A stretch of DNA of 64,000 bases from Rhynchopus sp. YZ270_cl-10 (GCA_964035575.1 OZ037899.1:1054001-1118000); one strand, 5' to 3'; shown: positions 10,698 to 21,954, counted from the first letter of the stretch. The notes: generated by a model not told the origin, from the letters alone. Numbers and translations are program-made.

Positions 10698-11106
10698 TGT
10701 CTCAAACAAGACCCCCCTACATCCTGGAATGGGGAGGCATGGTGTGGCGTAGTAGGGGAGAAGGGGCGGGGGGGGGGCGGGAGGAGTCACCGGCCACAAA
10801 ACAAATAAAAGAGCGGCCTGTTTTGACAAAAGGGTCATGGTCTAGCTTCCCTCCTTTGCACTCCATTTGTATATCCACCTCTTATCCACCTCGTCAGCGG
10901 AGGACCTCCTTAAAGGACGAAAGACCTGCCTTCGCAAATGAGTTCGCAAATGCAGCAACTCTCTTGACAGTATTGAAAGGCACCGCAACGTTATCTTCAA
11001 ATCGCGAGCCTGAGCACAGCCAACCGTCTACCTTCACTTCCTTTTGTGCAACCCTTTTCTTCAACCACCTTGTTGCTGCATATTTTTTTTGCAGCCCATC
11101 CCTTAC

Positions 11107-11158
11107 TCCCTCAGATATCTCCCTCTCTCTCTCTCTCTTCAACATCCCAACATCCCAG
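11107..11158 (+). promoter_or_regulatory. Polypyrimidine tract and AG upstream of the Rrp7-like ATG
   Basis: A CT-rich run (CCCTCTCTCTCTCTCTCTTC) is followed by CATCCCAG at 11151-11158, 52 nt before the ATG. This fits a 3' splice site for a 5' leader, cis or trans. No upstream exon or spliced leader sequence is identified. Confidence 0.35.
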
Positions 11159-11209
11159 GCAAACCCCACTTTTTCTCCCTTTTTTGACAACCTTTTTTTC
11201 ATATTTTCA

Positions 11210-11686
11210 ATGGGGAAACCCAATGCAATATCATCACGGGACATCGACCATAGCAACTTCGGGATAGATGCATACCGTGCAAAGCACCAGGCTTATTACG
11301 AGAGCGCGAAAATGCTTGAGGATGAGGCAAATAAATACATGGGAGGGTTCAGAGTGCATGAGGCGCAGGAGTGGAGGAAGGCCAGACGGATGAAACACAC
11401 CCCTGATGAGGATGGGTTCACGACAGTGGTGCCAAAGCTGTACAGCAAGAACGCAGTGACGTCTCAGATGCCGCAGAAAACGTCGTTGGATGACTACTAC
11501 AAAAAGCAGGATGAGAGTGGCAAGAAGCGTGCTAATGTCTCTTCGGACGTCTTTGGCGCCTTCGCGCAAACAAAGAAAAACATGCAGCGCCTGGTTAAGA
11601 TGAAGAAAATGCTCCAAAAGGCAACGTCTCGTAAAAAGGCGGGGGCGGCGACTGCGAGTCTCAGAAATTTCGCGGATAAGTGTTAA
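11210..11686 (+). CDS. Rrp7 C-terminal-domain protein (ribosomal RNA processing)
   Basis: 158 aa from the ATG at 11210, single exon, ending TAA. Residues about 20-60 form a charged helix with the pattern YYESAKMLEDEANKYMGGF. Then comes PDEDGFTTVVPK, which resembles the D-E/D-G-W/F-V-T-V signature of the Rrp7 C-terminal domain, and a basic helical tail (MQRLVKMKKMLQKATSRKK). Rrp7 acts in the small-subunit processome during early 18S rRNA maturation. Typical Rrp7 is about 280-300 aa with an N-terminal RRM-like half, and that half is not seen here. It is either lost, encoded by an unseen upstream exon, or this is a short paralogue. The upstream in-frame extension is Ser/Thr/Phe low complexity and was not included. 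Confidence 0.65.
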   Translation: MGKPNAISSRDIDHSNFGIDAYRAKHQAYYESAKMLEDEANKYMGGFRVHEAQEWRKARRMKHTPDEDGFTTVVPKLYSKNAVTSQMPQKTSLDDYYKKQDESGKKRANVSSDVFGAFAQTKKNMQRLVKMKKMLQKATSRKKAGAATASLRNFADKC

Positions 11687-12254
11687 GGTGGGGTGGTCGG
11701 GGGGGGTGGTGGTGGGTAGTGGTGGAGTGGTTTATCAACAAACTGGTTGGGGTTTTCTAGCCTTCGTTTTGTACTTCATTATTATATCTTTCAAAGCTGA
11801 GCAGAAGGAAGGATTAGGTTCATCGGCTACACTTTTCTTTGGTGGGTATGGTGATATACCAAAGGTGATCAAGTTCTGGGGGAGGGGGGATGGGAGTGGA
11901 TGAGGGGACTGATTCAGGTCTCTCCGTTACGAACGAAATCCAAAGACACAAAAAATCACAAAAAAAAATCCATCATCAAAAATACTCAGTTTCTGTTGGA
12001 GAGAATCCATTCAAAAAATAACAAAGCAAACATTCACCCTCATTTTTTATGATTCAAAAGACCACTTAATCAGTACTAACGGAAAAACCACCACACAGGA
12101 TTATTCCTCCCCCTTCCATTTTTAGAGGTTATATTCATAAAAAAAGCCCCACTTTTCTTTTTGTGTGTCCAACACAAAAAAAACAAAGAGCTTTTCTTTC
12201 TCTGCTCTCTCCCTTTTTTTTTCTTTTTCTTTCCCCCTATCTTTCCACACAACG

Positions 12255-13202
12255 ATGTACCCCAACCAGGGAATGCCTTTTGTGTGGGACCCTTCGAGGC
12301 AGTGCATGGTGCCTTCCCCGCAGGCTGGACAGCAGCAGCAGCAGGTTGCGGCACAGCTGGCGACACCACAGACGGGGATGGCTTCCCAAGCGATGCAGAC
12401 TGCTAATGTGATGCCGACGGGGCAGTTCAACCAGGGCATGGTGTCCCCTATGATGAACCAACCCTTAGCAAATGTTCTTGCAGCAAGCCAGAACATTATT
12501 GAGCAAATGAACGCACTCAACACAGTGAACGCCGCGGCCGCACTCCTTGCTGCAGCGATGCAACCTCCATCCACGGTTTTTGCGAAGACCACTCCGGCAC
12601 CCCCTGCGCAGGGAGCGCTTCCTGTTGGCAACGCAACCAACAACAACAACAACAACCTTGCAAATTTGAATGCCGCAGCACAAATTGCTGCCGCCGCAGC
12701 GGCCGCAGCGTCAATGCAGCAGGGCCTTCCACAGCAGCAGCTGAACCCTCTTCTCATGAACACCCCTCAGCAGCTTAATATGGCAACCCTCGCTGCGCAG
12801 GCTGCAGCAGGCATGGGAGGCAACCCTATTCCCTCCTTCCCAACACCCGCTACGCCAGACAAGGAGACCTCCTCGCAGGGCACAGCGGCAACGTCAGGCA
12901 CAGCAGGTGCACAGCCCCTCAAATACGTCCTCGTGTGCGACCCGCAAACAAAAGAGCGTATGAAGGTTCCCATGGAAGCGCTCCAAGAGACCAGAGGATT
13001 GGCTGTTCATGTGGACTCCCTGATGCAGGCTTTGGAGTCGAGAAAAGAGGGAAAGTGGGTGCGTGTGAAGGACATCCATGTCTGCATGTTGTACCACAAA
13101 TCGAAGTGCAGAAGTGGCCGTAAGTGCAACCAGATCCACGTTGACAGAACATTCGTAGAGGAAAAACGTGAGGAATTCAACACCAAATCAAGCCAGGAGT
13201 GA
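12255..13202 (+). CDS. Gln/Ala/Asn-rich CCCH zinc-finger protein
   Basis: 315 aa, single exon. Residues 1-215 are low complexity: QQQQQ near residue 27, NNNNNN near 133, long Ala runs near 147. A compact C-terminal domain (about 228-300) has YVLVCDPQTKERMKVPMEAL and a single CCCH finger, CMLYHKSKCRSGRKCNQIH, with spacing C-X7-C-X5-C-X3-H. CCCH fingers of this kind bind single-stranded RNA and often control mRNA stability or translation. The CNQIH ending and the preceding vD..T....VP segment remind me of kinetoplastid ZC3H proteins; this is a memory-based inference. ATG 12255 follows a pyrimidine tract. If a splice acceptor at 12271 (CCAACCAG) is used, the start would be the in-frame ATG at 12273. 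Confidence 0.75.
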   Translation: MYPNQGMPFVWDPSRQCMVPSPQAGQQQQQVAAQLATPQTGMASQAMQTANVMPTGQFNQGMVSPMMNQPLANVLAASQNIIEQMNALNTVNAAAALLAAAMQPPSTVFAKTTPAPPAQGALPVGNATNNNNNNLANLNAAAQIAAAAAAAASMQQGLPQQQLNPLLMNTPQQLNMATLAAQAAAGMGGNPIPSFPTPATPDKETSSQGTAATSGTAGAQPLKYVLVCDPQTKERMKVPMEALQETRGLAVHVDSLMQALESRKEGKWVRVKDIHVCMLYHKSKCRSGRKCNQIHVDRTFVEEKREEFNTKSSQE

Positions 13203-16200
13203 GGATGAGAGGCGAGACTTTCTCAATTTTTTTTTTTAAACAGCGATTTTTTTAATGTTGTAAGCTGACTAAGCACAGTGGGAGGCTTTCATCTTTTTCA
13301 CTAACTTTCAGATTTTTTTTCCCCCCTTCTGCTACTGGTAGCAGCTACACTGCAAATATCAAAAGAGGAAAGAAAAAAATGTCGGGAAAGAATTGTGAGT
13401 GAGGGGTGGGGGATGTGGGTGTGGAGAGGGAAGATTCATAAGTTAGGGTCTGAAGGATTTGGCTGGGCTTTTCTCCTTACGAGAATAGCATTGATCTTCA
13501 GCGCCATTTCCTATAAAAGAAAACTGTTGCATGATTTCTGGTGTAGAGAAAAAAAAGGGAGGATTTTTTTTTATTTGTTGACCCCTCTCTTTTTCTTTCT
13601 CTTTTTATTATTGTTTCCAGAACCTCGTTGCCAAAAAAAAATGTTGTTATATTTTGACATCCCTACTTTGTGTATCCCCCTTCCCCCTCCCTCTTCCTGC
13701 CCTCACTAGTTTCCAGGGCGTTCGCCCCGGGGCGAAAAATATTTTTTTTCGTTAAAAAAATCTGTTCCTGAAAAAATGACATTTTATTTCGCCCCAGGGC
13801 TTCGCCCCACCGGGGCGAAACCCTGTATAAATAAATAAATAAATAAAAAAAAAAAAGGGGGGGGGGGGAAAAAAGAGAGAGAGATTTCTCCCCACCACCC
13901 TGTCGACCCCCCCGGAGGGGGGGTCGCAGAGGGGGTGTCCACTGTACTCAAAATCATCCGCAAACCCGCCTGCCGTGAGAGGAAGTTTTCCCAGCACTCC
14001 CGCTCGCTCCTCAATCCTGCAGTCTGCTGAAGGTGTACCGTACCCCCTGTTATAGAAGGTGTCACTGCTCGTGTCAACTCTATCTTCAATGGCAGAGAGT
14101 TGAAAATAATCAAAATAAGGATGAAGTCTCATATGACAGATGCCTCTCTCTTGTACATCTGCTTGATTAAACAACACAAAGAGACCCTCAGTGAGGGGGG
14201 ATTGATGAAATTCTCCATCGTTTTGCTGGTTTTAGTATCAGGAAAGTTCAGCTGTAATATCACTTGTGCTGGGGAAGGGATCACGCGCAAATCGCAAATT
14301 TTTTTTGACCATTCAGTACCAGGGATTCACCCCACGAACTAACTTCTCTCCGGCGGGAAAATTTTTTTTGACCTATTTTAAGCACTAGTAAAAAAACGAA
14401 AATTTCGGGGGTTTTGGCATTTCGCCACGATCAGGAAAAAACGATGGCGATAGCGAACGCCCTGCTAGTTTCACCAAAAAAATAAAAAAGCGCAAGAAAA
14501 AAAAGGTCTTACTATGCTTGAACGCATGTTTGTGCAGATTTACCTTATTTTGACATAAGATTTTTTTTTGTTTCTGTCGATGCAAAAAAAGGAATAAAAG
14601 TGATCAGTGCATATTTCTTTTTCCCCCCCAAAGGTTTGCGTTTGAGGAGATTTTGTTGAAAATCGGCGTTTTCCCCCTCCCCTCCCCCCCAGTTCTACTG
14701 CTTTTACAATAAAAAAACCCCCCCTTCCTCCCGTCGATTTTGTTCTTTCTAAGGATGTGTGAGATATTTAGCCTTAGGGAGATTCAGAGGGATACCTGCC
14801 AATTAGCTCAGCATTCCCAAAACTGAGCGACTCTTGCAAACAATGAAGCAAACCCACGCTCGTTAGGAGGAAGGGCGGGACTCTCACTATGTGCACGAGA
14901 GAGACACTTCATCATTCAAAGCTTTTTTCTGAACAACTTCATCCTCCAGAAGAAGTTATCTTACTCAGTTTTTTTTTTGGTTATGTTGACTGAGCACGAG
15001 AGGCTTAGATTCATCTTAAATTTTTTTCTCTCTTTTTTTTGTTAGTCCACCTGATTTTACCTTGGAAATTTTTTTGGGAGTTTTTGGGTGGTAATTTAAA
15101 ACACCACTACAAAACATTTTCTGCCCAAAAAAAAAATAGGTGAGTTTTTTGGTTATCCACCATTTTTTTTGTTCCCTTTCTTCATTACGGAAGCTCTTCC
15201 CCCCTCCCACACTATTCTTCATTTCCCATAGTCATATCATACCAAGGTACCTAGGTCCACGAAAAAATCTGAACTCTCACTTTCCCATCTCCCCCCTGAA
15301 GAAGAAACTCCCACCTCATTTTTTTTTTTGTTGCCATTCGTGGCGCTTCTTTTTGTACTTCATGTTGACCATTTTCTTTTCTTTTTTGCTTTACCATCCC
15401 ATCTTCCCGATGTGTTTCCACTTTCGCTTATCCCCCCCTTTTTCTCTCTATTTATCTCTCTCTCTCTCGCCCCTCCTCCCCCCTGCTTTCCGTATCCAGC
15501 AACTTTAGCCAATTTTTTTTATATTTTTCAATTATAGTTTTTTTTTTGTGACTGTCACCTCCTTTCAAAACCTTCTTTGAAAGGAAAATGCACAAGAAAA
15601 TAACAAATTGTGGTCAAAAAAAAAAAAAAAAAAAAGGGGGGGGTGGTTCTTTCAGTATTGTGAGGCGTCAAAAGGAGAAAAGGTGTGACTGTTTCGTATA
15701 AAAAAGTTTTCTTTCTTTTGAATTCACTCTTTTTTTTTTGGGATTTCCCTCTTTATTTTTTTCGCTTCGCGGCAGTACAGTTCCCCCTTTCCCATCTCCG
15801 TTTTCCCATCCCCCGCATTTTTTTTTTTTTTTGAATGACAGTTTTTGGTTTTGTATTTTCAGCAAAATAAAAAAAACTGCGACAAAAAAATCCCTCTCCA
15901 TCCAGAAACATTTTGTTTTGCTTTTTTTCATTTTTCACAAAACAAAAAAAAAAAATCTTCCACCTATCACTGCTTCCAAGTCCAGAACCGGGGCATTACT
16001 CCTCGATTTCCGGGAGGGGGAGAAACCCCTCCTTGGTACAATGAAAAGGAGGTAGGGAGGGAGATTTTTTTTTTGGCGTCGTTTTTTTTAACGTCATTTT
16101 GTGTGCTTTCTCGAATAGAAAGTGTATGAAAAAAAAATTTTTTTTTTTTTGGGTCCTGGACAGAAACATTTTTGTTGACCCTCATAAACTGTCTGGGGTG

Positions 16201-16840
16201 AGGAATCTGACGCTACCCCTGTTACGGGCGCTTGCCAATAGTACTAAATTAGCCACCAACCCTGTTTTGTTCGTTTTTTATTTTTTATGAATTCTGTCTT
16301 TGGAGGGCGTTTTTTTTGTAGTTCAACTTTTCAGCCAACTTTTTCTTAAAGATGACTAAGCGCGACTGTGCACAGAGACATTTCGACGCATCCAGCATTT
16401 TTTTCTTTTTTCACACTATTTTCCGGGGTACTTTGTTAACCTCCCTTCTCTCGACAGGAGGGCATGGAGAAAACTGAATTAATGATCCCTTTGAAAACTG
16501 TTTTTTTTTCTTTTTTTTCTCTTCTTTTCCTTTTTTTCGTTTGCTGCGCAGAGCGTCCAGCTCTTCTATCTTCCCCTACCCACAACTTCCTTTTTGTTAA
16601 AGTTTTTTTTTTTTTTTTTTTGCCTTTTTTCTTGTTAGGTGATTTCTGAGCACAGAGGCTTGTATCACCTTTTTTTTTTGTTGTCACGAGGGTACCAAAT
16701 CACAACGGAAGCAAAAAAAAAAAAATTTTTTTTTTGTCCGGTGACATACTTGTAGCTAACTAGCCGTGGTACGTGGCGATTTTGTTTCCCAAAAGAAAGA
16801 AAAAAATCGGCCGGAAAGAAATTTTTTTTACCCAGGGAAA
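13203..16840 (+). other. No gene seen: homopolymer-rich spacer with short hairpin units
   Basis: T- and A-runs dominate. Hairpin-unit copies lie at about 13266-13305 (GACTAAGCAC...GGCTTTCATC) and 14988-15017 (CTGAGC-ACGAGAG-GCTTAG then ATTCATCTT), with a relic at 16354-16385. A unit-D copy is at 14889-14920. Near 13718-13825 are TTCGCCCCGGGGCGAA-type palindromes. Open frames here are made of Phe/Lys homopolymers. Confidence 0.6.
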
Positions 16841-16844
16841 AAAT

Positions 16845-17125
16845 TTTCCCCCAGGAAATAAATTTCCCTCAGGCACTAAATTTGCCTCAGGAAATAAATT
16901 TCCCTCAGGCACTAAATTTGCCTCGGGCAATAAATTTCCCTCAGGAAATAAATTTGCCTCAGGCAATAAATTTCCCTCAGGAAATAAATTTCCCTCAGGA
17001 AATAAATTTCCCTCAGGAAATAAATTTGCCTCAGGAAATAAATTTCCCCTAGGAAATAAATTTGCCCCAGGAAATAAATTTCCCTCAGGCAATAAATTTG
17101 CCTCCGGCAATAAATTTCCTTCCAG
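16845..17125 (+). repeat. 18-bp minisatellite, about 15 units
   Basis: Tandem variants of GGAAATAAATTTCCCTCA, with one subset carrying GCA/GCC changes. Because the unit is 18 bp, the frame stays open and reads GNKFPS/GNKFAS on + and a similar six-residue repeat on -. AAATAAATTTCC is nearly self-complementary. There is no sign of a real gene around it. Confidence 0.8.
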
Positions 17126-17139
17126 GATATGCACCTGGG

Positions 17140-17330
17140 GAACTGGGTTGCATCCTGTATCTTAAATTTTTTTGCCTGCGGCGCCATTTTTTCATTTTTT
17201 GCTCCGCAAAAAAGGGTTCGTTGAGTGACTCTGGTGACAGGGATTACGCTCCACGTGTGGAACGTATGGAAATCCATACGTGAATTGTTTTGAAAAGGTG
17301 GAATCCGTACGTGTCCATACGTGGTAATTT
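17140..17330 (-). repeat. Repeat G, partial inverse copy 3
   Basis: TTGCCTGCGGCGCCATTTT, TTTTTGCTCCGCAAAAAAGG and CCATACGTG repeats match parts of 28640-28860. Confidence 0.6.
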
Positions 17331-17504
17331 GGGTTTTGGATTGAGGCTGGGGTGGGGTTAGGTGAGGAGTGGGGGCTCCGCCCACCTCTCACCTACCCCC
17401 CACAGAATTCTATTTTTAGAAGACAATTTTCTTCTATTTTACCGGAAAAGGAAGATGCACTGCGGCGCGAGCTTTCAACCCACCCTTCCCGCGACATAGT
17501 AGGC

Positions 17505-17860
17505 AATTTTAAGCGCAATTTTTAGAAATGTTGCGTACCGTGGCTTCGCTAGAAACTTTCGTTTTAGCAAAATATGGAAGTAAAATTTACGGAACTGGAC
17601 GATAGTTACCAACAAAAGTGCCATTTTATGTCAACATTTTAAAGAAATGTTGCGTACCGTGGCTTCGCCAGAACCTTTGGGAAGCAATGAGGAGTGAGAA
17701 AGAAGGATAAGGGCAAAGAAAAAAGTAGCGTACCATGCGCCTGCGGCGCAAGCTTGCATCCCATCCTTTCCATGACATAGTTTGGCTGTAAAAAAAGGTG
17801 CAATTGTAAGCGCATTTTTTAGAAATGTTGCGTACCGTGGCTTCGCCACGAGTTTAACAC
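17505..17860 (+). repeat. Repeat Q with three GTTGCGTACCGTGGCTTCGC boxes
   Basis: The box GTTGCGTACCGTGGCTTCGC recurs near 17527, 17647 and 17827. Between them is a segment with AATATGGAAGTAAAATTTAC that recurs inverted at 36060-36275 inside the hAT-like MITE. Small pieces (GCGCACGGTACGCTAC) occur near 3640, 38745, 43025 and 57312. Confidence 0.65.
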
Positions 17861-18522
17861 TGAAAAGATGGGGAATATGCTTGAACGCCCTGTTTCTCAG
17901 CAACAAGCGTCACAGATTCAAGAGAAAACGGAGGTGTTCCTGCTAATGGCGGAGGAGTTGGAAAACGTCGCTCCCCCCGTATTTGTTTCCGGAATTGAGC
18001 TTCTGAGGACCTTTTTCGCGCGAAGCGCGAAAATTTTTTTTTTGCCAAAAAGAAAGAAATTGGGCGTGGAATTCTAAAATTTTTCGGGAAAAACGGCATA
18101 TTTAGCGATAAGTATGTCCGGTGAACGTTCAGAAGAGCGGTGTTGATTCTGGTATGCAATCGAGAGAGAAAAAAAAATGTTTTTTTTTTAACGTCAATTG
18201 ACACTGCTTTTTGTGGGAGGAAAAAGGCGTCTTTGTTTCCCTCTCCCCATCATAGCTAGCTCGTTAGCCTATTCTTGAAATGATAAAATAGGCTAATATT
18301 AGAAGCTCATCAAACCAGCCTCTATTTTTCGCTAACTAGCTATAGTATACTTCGATTACAAACCATATTTCCCGTATTCTTTCTTTGAAGAAGACGCGTC
18401 TTTTAATATTTTTCAAAAAAAAAAAGTAGCGACAAATTTACATCATCACTTTGCAATAGGCTACACCGAAAAAACGAGATAAAGCATATTTCTGTAAAGA
18501 ACAGAGAGAACACTTCGTATTC

Positions 18523-18767
18523 ACGGTGGACTTAGTCATTTGGACAGTACTACCGTACTAGGTAACAAAAAAAATGACCGTAAAAAAGGTCAAACTCCCC
18601 TAAAAACCAGGAAAAGGTCAAACATTTTTACGGCTCAGTAATATGTTACCGGTAATAGTAAGTGCTACTAGTCCAAAATGGCGTAGTGTTTTACGACTGA
18701 GTAATTTAGCGCATAGTCGTTACGACCTAGTAGTTCCACTACTAGTCCCCCTGACTAGTCCACCGTG
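18523..18767. mobile_element. MITE-like element, TIR CACGGTGGACTTAGTC
   Basis: Left CACGGTGGACTTAGTC and right GACTAGTCCACCGTG. The interior has CTACTAG-type inverted motifs. Related foldbacks: 44334-44468 (CACAGCGG ends, inner CAAATGACTAAGTCC) and about 61363-61482. Confidence 0.6.
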
Positions 18768-19444
18768 TGTGTAATGAGGGCAGGGGAGTCCGTCCTCCTA
18801 ATATTCTTTGATCCAACAACTCACAATGCCGATGTTTTTTTTTCCTTCCCCTTGACGAGGGTTTTGTATTTCAACTTTCATGTCTTCTCTCTAGCCAAAA
18901 ATAAAATTATTTTTTGCATAGCTTTTTTTTTTTCCTCCCAAAATCTGGTTTCATAGTATATACATAAGAAAATCAATGGTCTCTTATTCCTGCCGCACTC
19001 TTTTTTTTCAGGAGGGGAGGTCTTGATGGCTCTGTTCAACAATTGAGTAGTGTCTCAACACCCCCACGCCCCTTCTTTTGGGTAACATTTTTTGTTTTAT
19101 TTTTAGCAGCCACTTTTACCCTTGGCGTGATTCGGCGATACAAAAACAACAAAGGGGATACATGTTGTGTGGGCTGCTGGCATCTTCACATGGCAACTGT
19201 AATTAAGTCTTGAGGCTTACAAGGACATGACCCTGCATTCTTTTTCCCCCCCAAAAAAAAATCCACTTCAAATTATCCATTATTATCAAACATTGCGCAG
19301 AGACGCGTAAAGCAGATTGTCAATATCCAGATGCGACCCTTCTCGCCCTGCTCCAGAAAGGGTGTATACCTTGACATACGGTTTCAAGGTTCATATGTAA
19401 ATTTTATTTTTAGCTCTTTTTATTTTTATTTCCAAAAAAAAAAA

Positions 19445-19512
19445 AGAAAAATAGCCTTCGGGCGACATTGAGTACAGATCCTGCACTAGCAGGTGGTTGT
19501 CGACACAACAAA
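19445..19512 (+). repeat. Short unit K, 3' part
   Basis: GCCTTCGGGCGACATTGAGT, then ACAGATCCTGCACTAGC and TTGTCGACACAAC before an A-run. Fuller copies are at 44595 and 47765. Confidence 0.6.
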
Positions 19513-19849
19513 AAAAAATGTATTGCTTGGTATTGCTTCCCTCACCACAACAACTTATAATCACCGCATCCGGTTCAGTTACGATTTATTTTTTGGGTCA
19601 CAAAAAAGGCATAGTTTGGGCTCATTTTTACCATATTTTGGGGGGAAATTTGTCTCCTGCTTTTCTCTTTTCTTTTGAAGTGAACGGATGCGGATGCATT
19701 TTTTTGAAGGTATTTTTCCTTTGGTAATACCGCCACAAGATTGATCGATTTTGTTCACGTCTGAATCAAATCGAGTGTGTGCGTTGTCAATACACCATTT
19801 GGGAAGGCATAAATTACTGAAAAAAGAATTTTTTTTAAAATAAGTTCTG

Positions 19850-20000
19850 CACGGTGGAGTCCACCCGGCTTGGAGTGAGTCAAAAAACAGACTCACCCCC
19901 TTTCAGACAAACCCCCCTGAGTCCGACAGTCGGACTCAGGGGGTCCGGCTTAGAGTCCGACAAAACAACGATCCGACCTTTTCGGGAGAACTCCACCGTG
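19850..20000. mobile_element. Foldback element, TIR CACGGTGGAGT
   Basis: CACGGTGGAGT at the left and ACTCCACCGTG at the right. A second palindrome, CTGAGTCCGACAGTCGGACT, sits in the centre. It is about 151 bp with no ORF. The CACGG start is shared with 18523 and with the 53984/56257 pair. Confidence 0.6.
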
Positions 20001-20183
20001 TTGCTGTGGAATATGAGGGGTGGGTGCAGCTTTGTCTTCGTGTCTGCTCATTTATTTTATATTCGTGCAAAACGCAGGCAGAGAAAACACTATCGTGCGA
20101 ATTATGTTTTGTTTCTTGTTCCACGCGCGTCCCAGAGATGCACGTTAAACTTCACCTTTTTTTCAACGATTGTGATCAAGGTT

Positions 20184-20225
20184 TGACTAAGCATAGAATA
20201 TGCTTAGATTCATCTTATAAATTTT
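20184..20225 (+). repeat. Hairpin unit C, longest perfect stem
   Basis: CTAAGCATA-GAA-TATGCTTAG gives nine perfect base pairs, followed by ATTCATCTTATAA and a T/C tract. Loop and stem differ from other copies while pairing is kept. Confidence 0.6.
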
Positions 20226-20234
20226 TTCCTTTCA

Positions 20235-21328
20235 TGGTGCTATAGGAAATGAGTCAACGACCTGTCAGCGACCTGTCAATATCGGGGGGGGAGGGTCATT
20301 TTTTAATAGTACTTTGCCATTTTTTCAGGTACACAGGTACACAGGTACACAGGTACACAGGTACACAGGTACACAGGTACACAGGTACACAGGTACACAG
20401 GTACACAGGTACACAGGTACACCACATCACGTTCTATCTTGTGCATTCCAGCTTGAACGACTCTTTGCCTGGTCTGTGAATGTGTTCACAGACCAGCTGT
20501 GGTAGTAGAAATCACCTCCAGCTTTGAGGGGCTCAGGGCTGTGTGACGCTGCTGATTTCGACACGTTGCCGAAGCAGCGATCGCGCTTGGTGTGGTTTTG
20601 TGTATCCCAAAAGGAGTCATCACCCAAAGCATTTTGACTAAACGTCTGAACGTTATGAACCTGGAATCGATAGCAGACAGGAAAAAGAAGATGGGCAGGC
20701 AGCGCCTACCCGACCTGTGTGAAGTGAATCAGTGATTGCCTGACAGATGTCTGGGTAACCGTGTATTATGTGTGGGTATCCATGTCCGGAGTATATCCCA
20801 TTGTCCCCTTACATTGTGATTTACGTGTAACTTTTTTTTACATGTGAGCCACATGTCATTTTACATGTAAAGTGACATGTGCCACAGGTGGCACATGTCA
20901 CTTACTTCACCGTCGTGTAGGGTCCGCGCGGGGTACCCCGGGTTTGGGGAGCACACGGCGGTGAAGTAATAGTTACATGGAATAGTTACATGTGTCGATG
21001 TGTAAAAAACCCACCCACCATAATTTTCACAACGATTTTTGAGGAATTTTTAGGTTTTACCAGAAATCACCGCCGAAAGCTGCCCAGAACCACCCCCAAA
21101 ACCATTGTACCACTACCTGATTTCGCCACCTGTACCACATGTACCAAAAGTTACATGTAATACCACATGTAACACCCGTTACTTCGTGTACCCTGAGGGT
21201 CCGTATGGGCCACCGTGTGTCTGTGTGTGCCCCACCAAAAAATCGCTAAGGGCCGTTAAAAAATGACCCCCCCCTATGGCAACGACCTGTCAGCGACCTG
21301 TCAATATCGGCCCCCCCCTGGAGCACCA
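20235..21328. mobile_element. 1.09-kb non-autonomous DNA element, TIR TGGTGC, TSD TTTCA
   Basis: Ends TGGTGC and GCACCA are flanked by a perfect 5-bp target duplication TTTCA (20230-20234, 21329-21333). Both ends carry AACGACCTGTCAGCGACC and GTCAATATCGG in direct orientation plus inverted AAAAAATGACCCCCC. Inside are an 8-bp microsatellite, a perfect hairpin CTGGTCTGTGAA/TTCACAGACCAG (20469-20496), the palindrome GTGACATGTGCCAC/... at 20872-20901 and many ACATGTAA motifs. There is no ORF, so any transposase must act in trans. Confidence 0.75.
20330..20421 (+). repeat. (GGTACACA)n microsatellite
   Basis: About 11 near-perfect 8-bp units inside the TGGTGC element. Confidence 0.9.
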
Positions 21329-21658
21329 TTTCAATTTTTTTTTTGTTCCACCCTTTGCATGCTCGACTGAGATGTGTTTTTCGCACTCTTTATTAACCAC
21401 CATCTCTGTCCCCTTTTAAAATCTTAATTTTTTTTGTTAAATTTTACCACTTCTTTTAGATTTATTTTGTTTGTTTTTTCAGGTATTTATCGTAGTTCCT
21501 TTTGCCTCAAACAAAAAGGGAACAATGTCTTTGTAGACGAAAGGTTTCGTTTGCTTCAAATTTTAATCAATCACAATGTCATATTTTTATTAATTTATTT
21601 ATATGGGTTTTTTTTTTTGCGTTTTGCACTTCTCCAACTTCTCTAATTTTATTTTATT

Positions 21659-21742
21659 AAAGAAAGGGTGCATGGTGTTTCCTCTCAACTGCTTTCAATT
21701 CTGTGTGAACTGAAAGTATATGAATCTAATTTTTTTTTTTTT
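21659..21742 (+). repeat. Short unit M, copy 1
   Basis: AAAGAAAGGGTGCATG, CTTTCAATTCTGTG, AACTGAAAGTATATGAATCT then a T-run. The second copy at 30902-30985 is highly similar. ACTTTCA.../TGAAAGT can pair as a small hairpin. Confidence 0.65.
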
Positions 21743-21954
21743 TTTAGTAGTGAACATTGGGTGTTCCTGAGGTTAGTTCCTCCGGCCCGTTCAAACCTGC
21801 TGCCAAACTTGGTAGTAGGACGTCAGGTCGTATTCGCGGCACCTACCTTGTCTTTGCGTTGCACTGGCAAAAGGCAGACTGCTGAGGATACGTATCCGCT
21901 CGAGGCGCGAAGTCTGTTGTGCTCATGTCCTCATTAAGTATCACTCCTTCGGGT

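Noticed and set aside
10538-11209. N-terminal extension of the Rrp7-like gene
   Set aside because: The frame is open but reads as low-complexity Ser/Thr/Phe and runs through pyrimidine tracts and a likely splice acceptor.
16773-17165. Repeat proteins on both strands (GNKFPS type)
   Set aside because: Both follow from the 18-bp minisatellite; there is no flanking gene structure.
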